Part shown: positions 51,204 through 63,600 of the stretch, one piece after another
Layout of the letters: each line of letters opens with the position of its first letter
How positions within the stretch are numbered: position 1 is the stretch's first letter
Assembly: GCA_963575745.1 (NCBI GenBank)
Contig: CAUYUJ010000969.1
Location: 23,553-87,552 of the forward strand
DNA length: 64,000 nt
Source: Prorocentrum cordatum
Taxonomy: Eukaryota; Sar; Dinophyceae; Prorocentrales; Prorocentraceae
Reading direction: 5' to 3'
Made by a program: the position numbers and the translations under genes
The notes under the pieces: model-generated
What the model was told of the DNA's origin: nothing
Database searches by the model: none
What the model saw: only the letters and a program-made list of their open reading frames with translations

Positions 51204-54200
51204 TCACGGCGGTGCGATCTGCGTGTTGGCCGCGGCGACGGACTGCTGGACAGGGGGGATCATCTGGTAGAAGGTGTTCGCCTGGAGTCACCGCTCACTC
51301 CCACGATCCCCTCATCGATCCCGTTGGTCACTCCATGGATGCAACGATCGTTGCATCCATGGAGGGGCCAACGGGATAGGTGATAGTGGAAGGATCTGTC
51401 CGTCTTGCGTATTCCTTTGCCTCCTCCTTTTCCTCTTCCTCCTCCTCCTCCGCTTCCTCCTCCTCCTCCTCCTTCTCCCTCTTCACCCGCTGATGGCCTT
51501 TGTGATGGCAGCGACACGCTCGCTGTAGTTCACGTCGGCCTCGGACGACCTGGAATGAGAGCGATTCGATACCGATCCGTCATCACCTGGGCCTCGGGGA
51601 CCAGGCGACGATTGCGCTGGGAGGAGTTGCGACGAGGAAGAGGGCGAGGAGGAGGAGGAGGAGGGGGAGGAGGAGGCGGAGAAGGAGGAGGAAGACGAGG
51701 AGGAGGAGGATTGATGCGACCGACCTGTTCTGCACATGGTAGACCAACGCATCCTTCGCAAACTCCAGCGCTGTCACATTCTCCTCGAGCTGCACATGCC
51801 ACGGCTGCAACCAGGGCATCTCTGACACCTCCGCCCTCGATATTAATCGAGTTCGTCATCATCTTCTCGTCCTCCTCTCTCCTCCAATCCTCGCCCTCGT
51901 GTTCCTCCTCGCCATCCTCCCCCCTCCTTTTTTCATCCTGCTGTTGCTCATCGAGTTCTCCTCTCTCCTCTCGCCTGCCTCACTCGTTCCTCCTAGCCTC
52001 GTTCGTACATTCGCCTCCTCATTCATGATCATTCCCACTCCTGGTCCTCCGCTACCTCGACTGCAGCTGCAGCGCTCCTCGTCCGAGGGCCAAGCATCCC
52101 TCCAGTTGGCTGGAGCGGGACCCGCGGCCGGCCGCCTGCATCATCATCATCATAATCATCATCACCAGCAGCAGCAGCAGCGGCGTCAACAGCATCATTG
52201 ACACGTCGTCAGCAGTATCACCATCAGCATCACCATCATCCTCATCATCATTACCATCATCATCATAATCAACATTCTCATCACCATTACCAGTATAAAC
52301 TCAAGCGTAATAGTAAGGCTAATCACAATCATAATTCTAGTCATCATCACCATCACCATCAACCTCGCCACCATCAGCATCATCAGCACCACCTCAGCAC
52401 CATCAGCTTCATCATCATCATCATCATCATCACCATAATCATTTGAAACATCCTTATAAGAATCGCCATCACTATTACCGCCACAATCCCCAACACCAGC
52501 GTAATCACTATCGATCACGATCGGTCCTCGAACCTCTTGCTGCTGCTCTTCGAGCGTTCCTGCTTCTGCTCATCATACCTCCCCCTACCACCTTCCAGCC
52601 AGACAGCAGCGCGTGGAGGTGTGTAGCCGCCCCCAGGTTAGTCGCCACGCCCGAGCCGATCTGGATGGCTCCTGGTGTCGGGGGCGACGTAGCTGCTGCC
52701 CCAGGCTCGTCCTGGGCTTTGGGAATATGATACTCGAGTCTTCTCCATCGCCCTTATCATGGGGATGGAGGGTTGATTCTCATATTCTCCTCGAGGTACC
52801 CCACCCTCCTCGCATCATCCTCCACATCTCGTATCACGCTACTCCTTCTCCTACCCCCCTCCTTCTGTCACCACTCCTCCTCCTCCTCCTCCTCCTCAGT
52901 ATCCTCCTTCCTCTTGCTCATTGCATCCAGCACCATATGATTGTGCCCCGTCCCTTTGCCCTGAAAAATCCGTAACATCCTGGTCAATGTATCCGACCTC
53001 TTCTTACCCCCGCCTCCTTGACAGCATGCCCATCTGAACATTATGGCATCATATTTGTATCATCTATGTTTCCGTTAGCGTCCTCGTCATCAGTGTAGCT
53101 GCTGTAGGAGCCGTCATCGTCCGAACCGCTGTCCAGGGCCTCTGCCAGAAGCGAGAAATCGGGGATGGATGAGCTTGGAGAGGAGGTTGGAGGACGAGGA
53201 CCTCGAGCAGGACAGGTGCACGCAAGTCACGGGCATATTGTTACTCGAGGTCCCCCTCCTCCGTCCTCCCCCTCGAAGCTAATCCATTTCGATCCCTCCC
53301 TCCCGTCTGGCCTGCGAGCAGCGACCAAGGTCGCGCCTGACGGGTTCCACCTGCTGCTGCTCGCTCGTCAAGGTGGTCTGCAGCCTCTGGCCGTGGTTGA
53401 TGCTGACCCGCTCGTAATCCTCCACGCGCTTGAAGACCTCCTCACCGTGCTGCCTGTCCACCTGGGCTGCCCCTTCTCCTGCTCACCCTCGCCCTTATCC
53501 AGGGCTGGATTTTCACCTGAGTAGTTTTTGTCGACAATTCTAGGGCCTGGCAAATCGAGGGCACAACTACGAAACACATAAATCTTGTTTAGGTCAACTT
53601 TTCTCCGATTTGAATCCTCATCTTCTCTCGATCTCCTCCTCCTCTTCCTCCTCCTCCTCCTCCTCCCCCTTCTCCTCCCCCTCCTCTCCCTCCTCATCTA
53701 ACTTCTCATTTCCCCCATCATCCTTATCCCCATCCCGCCCACCTTCACGTGTCCACGACACGCCCTGCAGGTGGCGATGACGGCCTCGGCGCGCGCCATG
53801 GCCCTGTAGGTTGGACGTTTTCCCCCCGCACTCGGGCTGCTGAATTAAGGAACGATGGGCACGGAACGAGGCCTCTTTGTAGCACTAACAACGCTTGCGA
53901 GTAGCAGACATGGAAGGACCTGAGGAACATCGAGCCCCCTCCGAACCCAAACTGTTCCTCATTTCAGCGTATCTTGGCTGTAGGCTAGCCCCCCATCCTC
54001 CCATTGATCATCAGTCGAGCTTCTCGTGGATCCCCTCATCGATCATCCAATCGATCTCGCCTCCTCACTCCCTCCTCCCTCCCCTCATCAATCTCCCCAT
54101 CGGCAATCCATCGATTTCACTTGTAGGTCCGTCAATCGATCATCCAGTCCCTCATATTCCCACCTTTCCTCACCGATGCCATCTTCCCTCCTTGGATCAT

Positions 54201-55479
54201 TCGAGCCTCGCACCCCTCCTCCATCATCGCTCCATCCCTCGGCGTCGCCGTCAAGCAAACAAGAAAAACAACAACGATTCCTCACAGACATTGGACAGTC
54301 GGGCAGCGCTGCGTTGTATCCGAAACTCACGAGCAGCTCGTCTTTGGTGTGCCACTTGTCCTCATGGCCGCTGCTCCGCAGCCTCTCCTGGTACTCCTGC
54401 TTCTCCACTTGGACAAAGTCGAAGTTGCCTATCGCTCATGCTATACTGGCCATCGCTCCCACGTCCATTCCCTTCGCTTTTTTCTGTCTCGTGCGTGGTT
54501 TTTTTTCGCCAAGTGATCAAGGATGCTCCTCGATGGCCCTCACCAAAGGAAAAATGCACACGTCCGAGCGATGCCAAGTATATAATCACTATCGTTATCC
54601 GTCTTCCTCCTCATCTTCTTCTTCCTCATGCTCATTCATCCTCATCGTTCTTCCTTCGACCACTCATCCTCATCATCGACGTCTTCATCATCATCTTCTT
54701 TCCCCTGACCCTCCTCCGCATCCTGTTCAGCTTCCTCTTCCTCATCCTTCTTCATCCGGTAGCTCCTTCTCTGGTCTCATCCTCTTCCTAGTATGTTTGA
54801 TAATGTTATCCCTTCCCCCTCATATCCTCCTCCTTCCTCAGAGCCCTCTCGTCGAGCCTGTCTCCTGCCAGCGGCGCAGCCAGTGGTCTTTCTTATCCTG
54901 GCTCAGCCTCTTGAACTCGTCGTAGAGCTCCTTCTTCGTCTTCTTGGCATGGTGCCTGGGGTGGTGATCTCCTCCTTCCTTCCTTCCTCACCCCTCCCCA
55001 CGATCCTCATCCCCCCTTCTTCTCCTCGATCCTCATCCCCTCATTTCTTTCCTCGTCCTCATCCCTCCATTCTTCTCCTCGGCCCTCGTCCCTCGAATGT
55101 CCATCACTCCTCCTTCGATCCTCATGTCATCAGCATTCCTCAATTCATCCTCTCCTTTTCTTCAACCTGGTTTGTCATCCTTTCCTCGCCTCCTCATTCG
55201 CTCCGTTGCCTCATCCCTCCTTTCCCACCTGCTCAGAACAAGTACAACATTCCTCCTTCCCGCCACATGTTCCCTTCATTCCCACCTGCTCCTTTCCTTC
55301 CCACATGTTCCCACCTATTCCCCCTTCCCACCTGCTCATAAGTCATTAAAGCACAGGGCGCCGCAAACGCTGCAGCGCATTTTCGCGCTCAGTGTTCGCC
55401 TCCCTGGCCCGCTTCAGCATGTCCTTGTTCGGCGCCGCCGCCGCCGCCTTCGCCTCCGATAGGGCGCGGCGCAAGCATC
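51204..55479 (-). CDS. twelve-exon gene of unknown function
   Basis: Exons on the minus strand: 55479-55371, 54955-54858, 54428-54335, 53803-53749, 53461-53326, 53141-53080, 52711-52592, 52109-52056, 51819-51725, 51616-51587, 51549-51498, 51281-51204. All eleven joins keep phase and the last exon ends in TGA (51206-51204). Every intron ends in AG; six start GT (for example GGACAC/GTGAAG) and five GC (for example GACAG/GCTCGA). About 326 codons: a basic Ala/Arg helix (DMLKRAREANTERENAL), a lysine-rich helix (KTKKELYDEFKRLSQDKKDH), NFDFVQVEKQEYQERLRSSG, coiled-coil-like VDRQHGEEVFKRVEDYERVS, an acidic SGSDDDGSYSSYTDDED, an Ala/Pro/Gly stretch, LEENVTALEFAKDALVYHVQ and a C-terminus ending IAPP. 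The start is unresolved: ATG at 55807 (MPPK then a GC donor) would fit in phase, or the chain may continue from exons at 60-64 kb. Introns hold TCC/CAT repeats. Function unknown. Confidence 0.6.
51318..51377. repeat. 60-bp palindrome inside the last intron
   Basis: CTCCATGGATGCAACGA at 51331 and its exact inverse meet at 51347/51348 with no loop; outside three mismatched positions ATCCCGTTGG/CCAACGGGAT continues the arms. It sits in the 216-bp intron 51282-51497. Confidence 0.95.
51405..51480. repeat. (TCC)n tract in last intron
   Basis: CTCCTCCTTTTCC repeats. A GGA tract at 51640-51712 fills another intron. Confidence 0.85.
52140..52440. repeat. CAT/CAC/CAG tract in an intron
   Basis: CATCATCATCACCAT repeats lying between predicted exons 52711-52592 and 52109-52056. 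Confidence 0.9.
53620..53700. repeat. (TCC)n tract in an intron
   Basis: CCTCCTCTTCC repeats between exons 53803-53749 and 53461-53326. Confidence 0.85.
54445..54580 (-). repeat. dispersed repeat R2, copy 2 (inverted, intronic)
   Basis: On the minus strand it begins TACTTGGCATCGCTCGGACG like 2699 and runs in parallel to GAATGGACGTGGGAGCGA. It lies in the intron between exons 54955-54858 and 54428-54335. Confidence 0.6.
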
Positions 55480-55657
55480 CTCATCGCCCCCTGGGCCCTC
55501 TAGCTCCCGAGCTCAGGGAGACGAAATCTATACATATCCACTGTTCCCTGGACATGCCGTGCCATTTATATATGCATATATACACTGCATATATCCTGGG
55601 TCCAGAATGGGCCTGACCAGGGTACCAGTATATGCATAGATTTCGTCGCCCGATCGG

Positions 55658-55711
55658 GCGTCGACTTCGGCACGCGTGCAACCCGAGTTGCACGCGCACC
55701 GAAGTCGACGC
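55658..55711. repeat. 54-bp palindrome, 4-nt loop
   Basis: GCGTCGACTTCGGCACGCGT at 55658 (25-bp arm to 55682) is inverted at 55687-55711 with two mismatches around CCGA. A 14-bp palindrome CGCCCGATCGGGCG overlaps its start. Confidence 0.95.
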
Positions 55712-55804
55712 GCGCACATGGGGGGCGATCGAGGACCCATCCGGACTCGAACGGGGCAGTTCTGGACAGGAGGCCTTCTGGTCAGCATTCTTGCGCTTCG
55801 GGGG

Positions 55805-55807
55805 CAT
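55805..55807 (-). other. candidate start codon for the 51.2-55.5 kb gene
   Basis: ATG opening MPPKRKNADQKAS on the minus strand. A GC donor after ATG CCC CCG AAG C would join in phase to exon 55479-55371, giving a 13-nt first coding exon. Tentative. Confidence 0.25.
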
Positions 55808-55811
55808 GGCG

Positions 55812-56170
55812 CGCCAGCTGGCGCGGCGGATCACCTGTTGCCCAAATGCGCGGGCCGCGCTGGTTCGAAGCGGCAGTGCATACATATATATGGTACCACC
55901 GTACGTGCGCGTGGTGGTGGTGGGTCGCACGATGGTGGTGGTGGGTGCGGTGGTGGTTGTGGTGGCGGTGGTGGCGACGTGGTGATGGTGCTTGTAGGTG
56001 TTGGCGGTGGTGGTGGTTGGTGTGTCGCGTGGTAATTGCAAGGCTGGCGCAGGCAGTTGGGTTGATGGGGTGCAATCGTGGGGGCTGGGGGCGGTGTGTG
56101 CGGGGACCTTGGACGATCTGTGGTGCTGCCAGGGCGGCCACGCGGGGGCGGGGAGCTGATGGGGCACGCG
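55812..56170. repeat. GGTGGT/GTGGTG-rich stretch
   Basis: GGTGGTGGTGGG repeats at 55910-56025 then GC-rich sequence. No gene seen. Confidence 0.6.
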
Positions 56171-56184
56171 CGCGCGCGAAGGAA

Positions 56185-57085
56185 AAAACATGAAAAAACA
56201 TGACATGAAAACATGAAAAAACACATGAACAAACGTGAAACGCAGGAATTGAAAAAAAACAAAAAAAACATGAAGAAAACATGAAAAACATGAAAACATG
56301 AAAAAACATGAAAAAACATGAAAACACATGACCATGAAAAAAACATGAAAAAACATGAAACAAACATGAAAAAAACATGAAACACATGAAAAAACATGAA
56401 AAACATGAAAACACATGATCATGAAAAAACATGAAAAAAACATGAAACAAACATGAAAAAACATGAAACACATGAAAAACATGAAAAACATGAAAACACA
56501 TGATCATGAAAAAAACATGAAAAAACATGAACATGAAAAAAACATGAAACACATGAGAAAACATGAAAAAAACATGAAAAACATGAACATTGAAAAAACA
56601 TGAAAAAACATGAAGAAAACATGAAAAAAACATGAAACACATGAAAAAACATGAAAAAACATGAACAAACGTGAAAATTGAAAAAACATGAAAAACATGA
56701 AAAAAACATGAAACACGTGAAACAACATGAAAAAACATGACAATGAAACAACATGAAAAAAAAAACATGAAAAAAAACATGAAAACACATGGAAACATGA
56801 AAAAACATGAAAAAACATGACACTGAAAAAACATGAAAAAACATGAAAAAACATGAAAAAACATGAAAACATGAAACAACATGAAACAACATGAAAAAAC
56901 ATGAAACAACATGACACAACATGAAACACATGAAAAAACATGAAAACACATGAAAAAACATGACGGCGAAAAAACATGAAAAAACATTAGAAAACATGAA
57001 ACAACATGATACAACATGAAAAAACATGACATTGAAAAAACATGAAAAAACATGAAAAAAAAACATGAAAAAACATGAAACCACC
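56185..57085. repeat. CATGAAAAAA minisatellite, ~0.9 kb
   Basis: Units of ACATGAAAAA with variable A-run (3-8) and variants ACACATG, CATGACCATG and AACATTGAA. Minus-strand frames give Met/Phe/His/Val/Cys repeats only. Confidence 0.95.
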
Positions 57086-58265
57086 ACGTGGGCCCGACGA
57101 CCGGAACGCACCCGCGTCTTTCCACCGTCGACGCACCCGCCAACGCACCTTAAGCCGAACCCCCGTCAATCCGCAGCCGCCGAACCCCCGACGCCCTCCA
57201 ACGCACGCCCGCCCGATGATCACCCCGCCGCCACCGAACCTCCAGACCGCTTCCGAACGCAGCTATGATCGAGCGCAGCTGGGAAATCCTCAGCGATCGA
57301 GCCGTGCGAGCGCTTGATTCAGCCCGACGTATAATCCCCTTGCCCCAACCATCACGCACGCCCCAAAATGTCCACTTCCGAACGCAGTGGTCGATCGAAG
57401 CGCGGCTGGAAATCCGCAGGTCGATCGATGCATGTATGCTGCGGTCCTCTCCGAAGCCCAGCACAATCATGTGCACCTGGCGGCGGGGGGCAGGGGGGAG
57501 GGGGGAAAGCGCGCGTGCGGGCACGCGTGCATACATCATGTGGTGATGGTGTGCGTGTGTGCGATTTGTGTTCAGATTGGGCCTTATGTTCTTCGCCCTC
57601 GAGAAGCAGCGTACTGAAGCCACATGCTCTGACTTCAGTACGCGGAAAATATTAAAGACATGGGCGTGCGCTATACAGGCAGGGATTTCATATTGTAGGG
57701 ATTGTTGCTAGCAGTGTGCTGGGTTGTTGGTTCGTTTGTGCAATATTGCTTGGGTTGTGGGGTTGCCGATCACATGTTGGGCATCGCATGCGTCAATTTC
57801 ACGTGTGTTCGAGGTGGGTGTGAGCTCGTGAATTATGTGGGTTCGGCTGTTCTGCAGTGGTGGTTGTTCTGTACTCGGGTTGTGGTAGTGGTGGTGGTGG
57901 TTGGGTTGGGTCGACGGTTCGGTGGACGAGTTGGGCGGGTGGTGTCGTGTGGCTGGTGCTTGTGGTCGTGATGGTGGCTTCTATGGCTTATGCAACCTGC
58001 TCATCATTCACTGCCACATCAGTCCACTTCCGAACGCAGTAAGCATCTAAACACATGGCGATGCAACCAAGCAAATCCCCAGCCCCATGTCACCAGTCGG
58101 AGTGCTCCCAGTCTCTGGCCAAGCGCGGCTGGAATCCCAACTGGTTCGATCCCAGAACTGCGCGCAAGGAGCGACCATGCACCGATCGCAAAGCTCAGGC
58201 CACAATCGTCCGAGTGGTCCTGTACACCACCTCCTTGTCCGTTCGATCGACCCCTGACTCATCCT
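57086..58265. other. spacer with CCACTTCCGAACGCAGT repeats
   Basis: GTCCACTTCCGAACGCAGTG at 57369 and 58021, with CGCTTCCGAACGCAGC at 57248; each is followed within 100 bp by GCGCGGCTGGAA-like sequence. Otherwise GTGGTG-rich. No supported exon. Confidence 0.5.
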
Positions 58266-58267
58266 GA

Positions 58268-58865
58268 ACATAAATACATACATACAGACAGACATACATA
58301 CATACACATACACCTCTGCATACATGTATATACATACACATATACATAACCAAACACATGTATTGATATATACATTTACATGCACAAATACAAATGCATC
58401 TCCATATATACATACATCTAAATGTATACGTGTGCATACACATATACATGTACATATACATTCACATTCACAGTCACATACACATACACATGTACGTACA
58501 TACATACATACATACACATACATTGGTGCATACATACATACATACAACTAAACGTACGTACATACATAGATACATACATACATACATACATACACACACA
58601 TACATACATACATACATACAAATATACATACATACATACATACATACATACATACACACATACATACATACACACATACACACATACATACATACATACA
58701 TACATGCATGCATGCATGCATGCATGCATACATATACACACCTACATACATCCATCCGCCCATCCATCCATCCATCCATCCATCCATACGTCCAGCCATA
58801 CATACATACATACATGCATACATACATACATACATACATACACACATACATACACACATACAACC
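58268..58865. repeat. (CATA)n tetranucleotide tract
   Basis: ATACATACATAC repeats with a CATGCATG block (58703-58728) and a CATC block (58748-58788). Confidence 0.95.
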
Positions 58866-59286
58866 ATCACTCCAGGATCTCGCTGCGCATGCGAGGCCGG
58901 ATCGAATAATCCTCAGAGGCTCGACGCCTGAACCATCCCTGCACGAACCGTTTGGCGCCCATGGCACATGCATTCTGAAATCATTCTGCAGGGGGGCCTC
59001 TCAGGAGGGCGCAAATCGAGGGGCAGCGAGGGGGGGGGGCTTCGACGTGAGGGGGGAAGGGGCGCTCGAGGGAGGGCGGCTGGTAGGAGGGTTGGGGCAT
59101 GGGGGAGGGGGCGTTGGACATCGTTCTATCGAACGAGCGTTCTCGAGCTGAAATCTCCTGGACTCGAGGGGAGGGCGGGGAACTATTGCGCCTCGCGGCC
59201 CGCGCTTGACCTTGCCAGCGCTCGAGCTGGTCCGTCAGCGCGCGCACAAAAGAATGCGCATGCGGTCTCTCGATCTCGAGAGAGCT

Positions 59287-59312
59287 CTCTTTCTCGCTCT
59301 CTCTCTCTCGCC

Positions 59313-59396
<84 letters not shown>
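59287..59396. repeat. (CT)n microsatellite
   Basis: About 110 bp of CT repeats. Confidence 0.95.
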
Positions 59397-59399
<3 letters not shown>

Positions 59400-60250
59400 C
59401 TCCTCTCCCCCTCCAAAATGAAGGGGGCTATACGGAGCCGCGGGGGCGCTCAGCTCCACCAGTAGTACGTCACCACCAGTAGTAGATACGTCGCCTGTCC
59501 AGGGCGCGACTGAGGCATGAGCGAGGGTATAGGAAGGAAGAGGTGTAGAGGATGGGTGTGTGAGGGTAGGAAGGAGGACCAGAGCAGGGATGGATCTAGC
59601 AGGGGGAGGGAGTGTATATCGAGGGAGGGCGGAGGGGCGGGACGAGCGAGGAGGTACACGAGGAGTGGGAGGCGCGCGTCGATGAGAAGGCGCTCGAAGA
59701 TGACTGAGGAAACTAAACGTGTATATGTTTACACATATATATATATATATCAAAGGACTGGGGATCGAGGGGATGCCCGATCTTGGCCTGGGACATGTCA
59801 CGGCCCACACGTAGCGGGTATTCTTCTCGATGTGTCGTCACCTTGTCTGGGAAGGGAGCATGATGATAAACGTGGCAGATGTGCACCTAAACTCCGCCAG
59901 CTGGGGGCCCAGGAAGGTAAGGGTTGCAGGAGTAAGGACGGCTGGAGCATCATGATCAGCAGCAGATGCGAGCAGAAGGATGCGGATCGATGTAGACCAT
60001 TCGTTGCTTGGCGATGTCAGGGTCGCGTGGGCACCGATATGCCCAAGCGACCCTGGCACCGCAGGGAGATGCTTCAAACGTGTAGATTTTGAAATTCAGT
60101 GCCCCTGATCATCCTTATACGCGTTTCTTCCCCTCCACCCTCCTCCGAGCCCGTCCTTCCCAACCCCATCCTGCGCTATCTCCCTTGTACTTGTCTTCCT
60201 CCTCCCTCCTCCTGCTGGCATTCCTCTGGATCGTCCTCTTAGGCCCAGGG
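59397..60250. other. spacer or intron, short hairpin at 60018-60055
   Basis: CAGGGTCGCGTGGGCA at 60018 faces TGCCCAAGCGACCCTG at 60040 around CCGATA (one mismatch). No convincing exon; a 14-nt CTGGCGGAGTTTAG segment near 59890 is bounded by AG and GT on the minus strand but is too short to judge. Confidence 0.45.
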
Positions 60251-60254
60251 TCTC

Positions 60255-60366
60255 ACCTAGGAGCCACTGCGCAGCTCGTTCACGACTTTGTTACGGTACA
60301 TGCTCACGTCCGCCTGGGTAACAGTAGGCCCCTCGATAATCTTCTGCATGACGTTCTTCGGGGCCA
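60255..60366 (-). CDS. candidate exon of the 60-64 kb chain
   Basis: Minus strand reads MAPKNVMQKIIEGPTVTQAD then VSMYRNKVVNELRSGS and TAG. Good third-position G/C and a helical look. A GT donor after GAGCTGCGCA would leave phase 1, which fits the first exon of the downstream chain (55479); otherwise it is a terminal exon. The upstream join was not resolved. Confidence 0.45.
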
Positions 60367-60664
60367 TGCGGGGAGGAGGGTGATGACATTGACGATGGGA
60401 GACGGTAGTTAGAACTGCACGAGGGATGAGGACGGCGGACCATGGGACGACTAAGGGCTGCAGGAGTGGGAGGGAACAAGGGCGTATAGCCACGGGCCCA
60501 GAAGAGGGAGGAAGGCCTGACATATTCATAGTCCTCGAGCTCGCCTCTGCGTCGACCTCTTGATCGTCATCCTCCTTGTTCCTTCCTCCTCCCTCCCCAC
60601 CTCCGCCCTGGAACCGCTCGATCAGCTCTCCTCGTCCTCCTCCTTCCCCTGGTGTCCTTCATAC

Positions 60665-63600
60665 AGGTCTCGCTCAGCTCCTTGGCAGCGTCGCCTACGA
60701 TGTGGCCCCACGTCTTGTCAGCGCACTGCACCAGCTGCGGCCAGCCATTCGTCACGTTAATGTTCCTGTAGACGATGGTGCTGATCTTCTCCGCAGCCCT
60801 CCTCTGCTAATTCTGCCCTCCTTCATCCCCAAGCCCGCAGAAGCGCGGGCATGGTGGTGAAAGTAGGGTAGATCCCAACTGCCTTCTCCACCCTCGACGT
60901 CCACTCCCCCTGTCATCGAGGACAAGTGCATGGACCTCGAGAGTGGGGAAGTAAACTGTGGAGAACGACAATCTCGATGGGGAAGAGGAGGAGGAGGATG
61001 AGGATGTGGAAGAGGAGAATGAGGCGGAGGGAAGGAGGCGGAGGAGGAGGAGGGAGAAGAGGAGAAGGAGCCGGGCGATCCTCTTCAGCTTGATGACGTA
61101 GAGCTCGTCGCCGACCTGGATCCTCACAATGCCTGCGCTGGCTGATCGTTCCTCCCTGTCCCTCCTGCCTCCTCCTCCCGTGGGCCCTGGGAGCCTCCTT
61201 GGCAGTCTTGAGGCGATCTCGGCATTCCCGAACAGTCTTGAGCCGACTTGGGCCCGACGTAGCAATATGGTGAATGAGGAACGGATGGTGGTGTTTGTGA
61301 TGATGGTGATGGTGATGTTGATTATATTGATGTTGATGCTGATGCTGGTGCTGATGATGTTGATGACAACGATGATAATGGTGATGGTGATGAGGATGAT
61401 GATGAGGACGCCGATGATAAGAAGGAGGAGGAGGCGGAAGAGGAGTGGGAGGAGGAGGAGGAGGAGAATGAGGGGTGGGAGGGGGAGGAGGCGGAGGAGG
61501 AGGAGGAGAAGGCGGAGGAGAAGGCGGAGGAGAAGGAGGAGGAGGGGGGGGGAGGAGGACCTCGAATCAACGTTTCAAGCGGGCCTCCCAGTCCTCGATC
61601 CTTCGAGCCATGGTACCTTCTGGCAGGGCGCCCTCGATCTCCTCCTGGACCTCGGCGCCCTCGATCTCCTCCTGGACCTGGGCGCCCTCGATCTCCTCCT
61701 CGACGAGCTGGGTCTCGGCCAGCTCGACCTCGGCGCCCTCGATGAGCTGGGTCTCGGCCAGCTCGACCTCATCGGCGCCCTCGGCGCCCTCACAGAGCTG
61801 GGTCTCGGCCAGCTCGACCTCATCGGCGCCCTCGAGCTCCTCGACCACCTCGACCTCATCGGCGCCCTCGAGCTCCTCGACCACCTCGAGCTCCTCGACT
61901 GGCTGCACCAGCTCTGCCTACATGGGGAAATCGATGTCATGTACATGTGTGCATATGCATGCCAGATCTGTACGCATGTATGCATGCATGGATGTATATG
62001 TCTGCGTGCACGTGCACACGCAGTCTGCACATGTACACATGCGCATGCATGCATGCATGCATGCATGCATGCATGTAGGTTTGTATGGCGCATGCATCCA
62101 CTTACCTATACGTGACCATGCACGCCTGCATGACTGGACTCGATGTCTGGATGTGTACATGCAAGCATACATAGATTCGTGCATGTATGTCTGTATGCAT
62201 GATTGTATATATACACGCATACACACATACAACCAGGCCTGTGTGTATGTCCGTGCGCGTGTGTGTTTGCATGTGTGTGTATGTATACATGCATGTGTAT
62301 ACACAGGCGTTTGCACATGCACGCGTGCATGCATGTATGTCTGCCTGTCTGCCTGTATGCATGTATGTATGTATGTACCTATGTATGTATGTATATATGT
62401 ATGCATGCATGCATGTATGTATGCATGTGTGTATGAGGGTATGCATGCATGCATGCATGCATGTATACATGTATACATGTATGTACGTATGTATGCATGT
62501 ATGTATGCATGTAGTTGTGTATACGTATTGACATGTGCATGCCTGTATGTATGTGTGTATGTATGTCCGCCTGGTTGTATACATGTATGCATGTACGTAT
62601 GCACGTGCATGTATGTGTACATTGCGTGCAGGTATACATGTATGTCTGTCTGTCTGTCTGTCTATCTGTCTGTCTGTCTGTCTGTCTGTACGTATGTATG
62701 TATGTATGTATGTATGTATATATGCATGCATGCATGCATGCATGCATGCATGTATGTATGTATGTATGTATGCATGCATACATGCATGCATGCATGCATG
62801 CATGTATGTATGTATGTATGTATGCATGCAGATAGGTAGCTAGGTAGGTAGGTGGGTAGGCATGTGTACATGCGTGTATGCGTGAATGTGTGCGTGTGCG
62901 TACGTATAGGAACTAGTACAATGTAATGGAGCTGCACACATGGATGAGGGATTGAGTGTAGCCGTGGAAGTGAGAGATCGAGGGGGAGAGAAGGACGAGG
63001 AGGGCAAGGAGGATGAGGAAGCCTTCGGGGCTGCTGCTGGGCACTTCATACGCTTCATGGGCGTGCCGCCTGCTGGTGCTGCTGGTGCTGCTGCTGCTGC
63101 TGCTGCTGGGCGCTTGATCTGGGCAGCGCCAGCACTGGCTCGTCTTTGATGGCCACCATCTCTCTCGGCTCCTGCTGCGTCTTCTTCTTCTTCTTGGTCT
63201 TCGTCTTGGTCCGCGACTTCCTTCGAGATCCTCCTCGCCCTCCTCCTCGTGCCGTCCCGTTCCTCCGCATCCACCTCATCGGTTACGTGATGTTTGAGTT
63301 CCCTTCTCTGGTTCCGTCCTCATTCTCTGTCTCCTCCTCCTCCTCTTCCTCCTCCTCCTCCTCCTCATCATCATCCTCATCCTCTTCCTCCGCCTCCTCC
63401 TCCTTCCTCATCATTCCTTACCTTGCAATCCCTTTCCTTGTACCGATCGCCGTCCTCCTTCTCATCCCTTGCCTCCTCGCCTGGAGGGTGCCCCCTATCG
63501 TTGTCTCCCTCATCGTCATCATCATCAGCAGCATCAGCAGCATCATCATCATCGCCATCATCATCATGACCGCCATTAACATCATCACCATCATCCTCAT

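Noticed and set aside
55782-57143. 453-codon Phe/Met/Cys-rich minus-strand frame
   Set aside because: It is a translation of the CATGAAAAAA minisatellite.
62102-62839. Met/His/Tyr/Cys frames in the TATG tract
   Set aside because: Tetranucleotide repeat translation, open on both strands.
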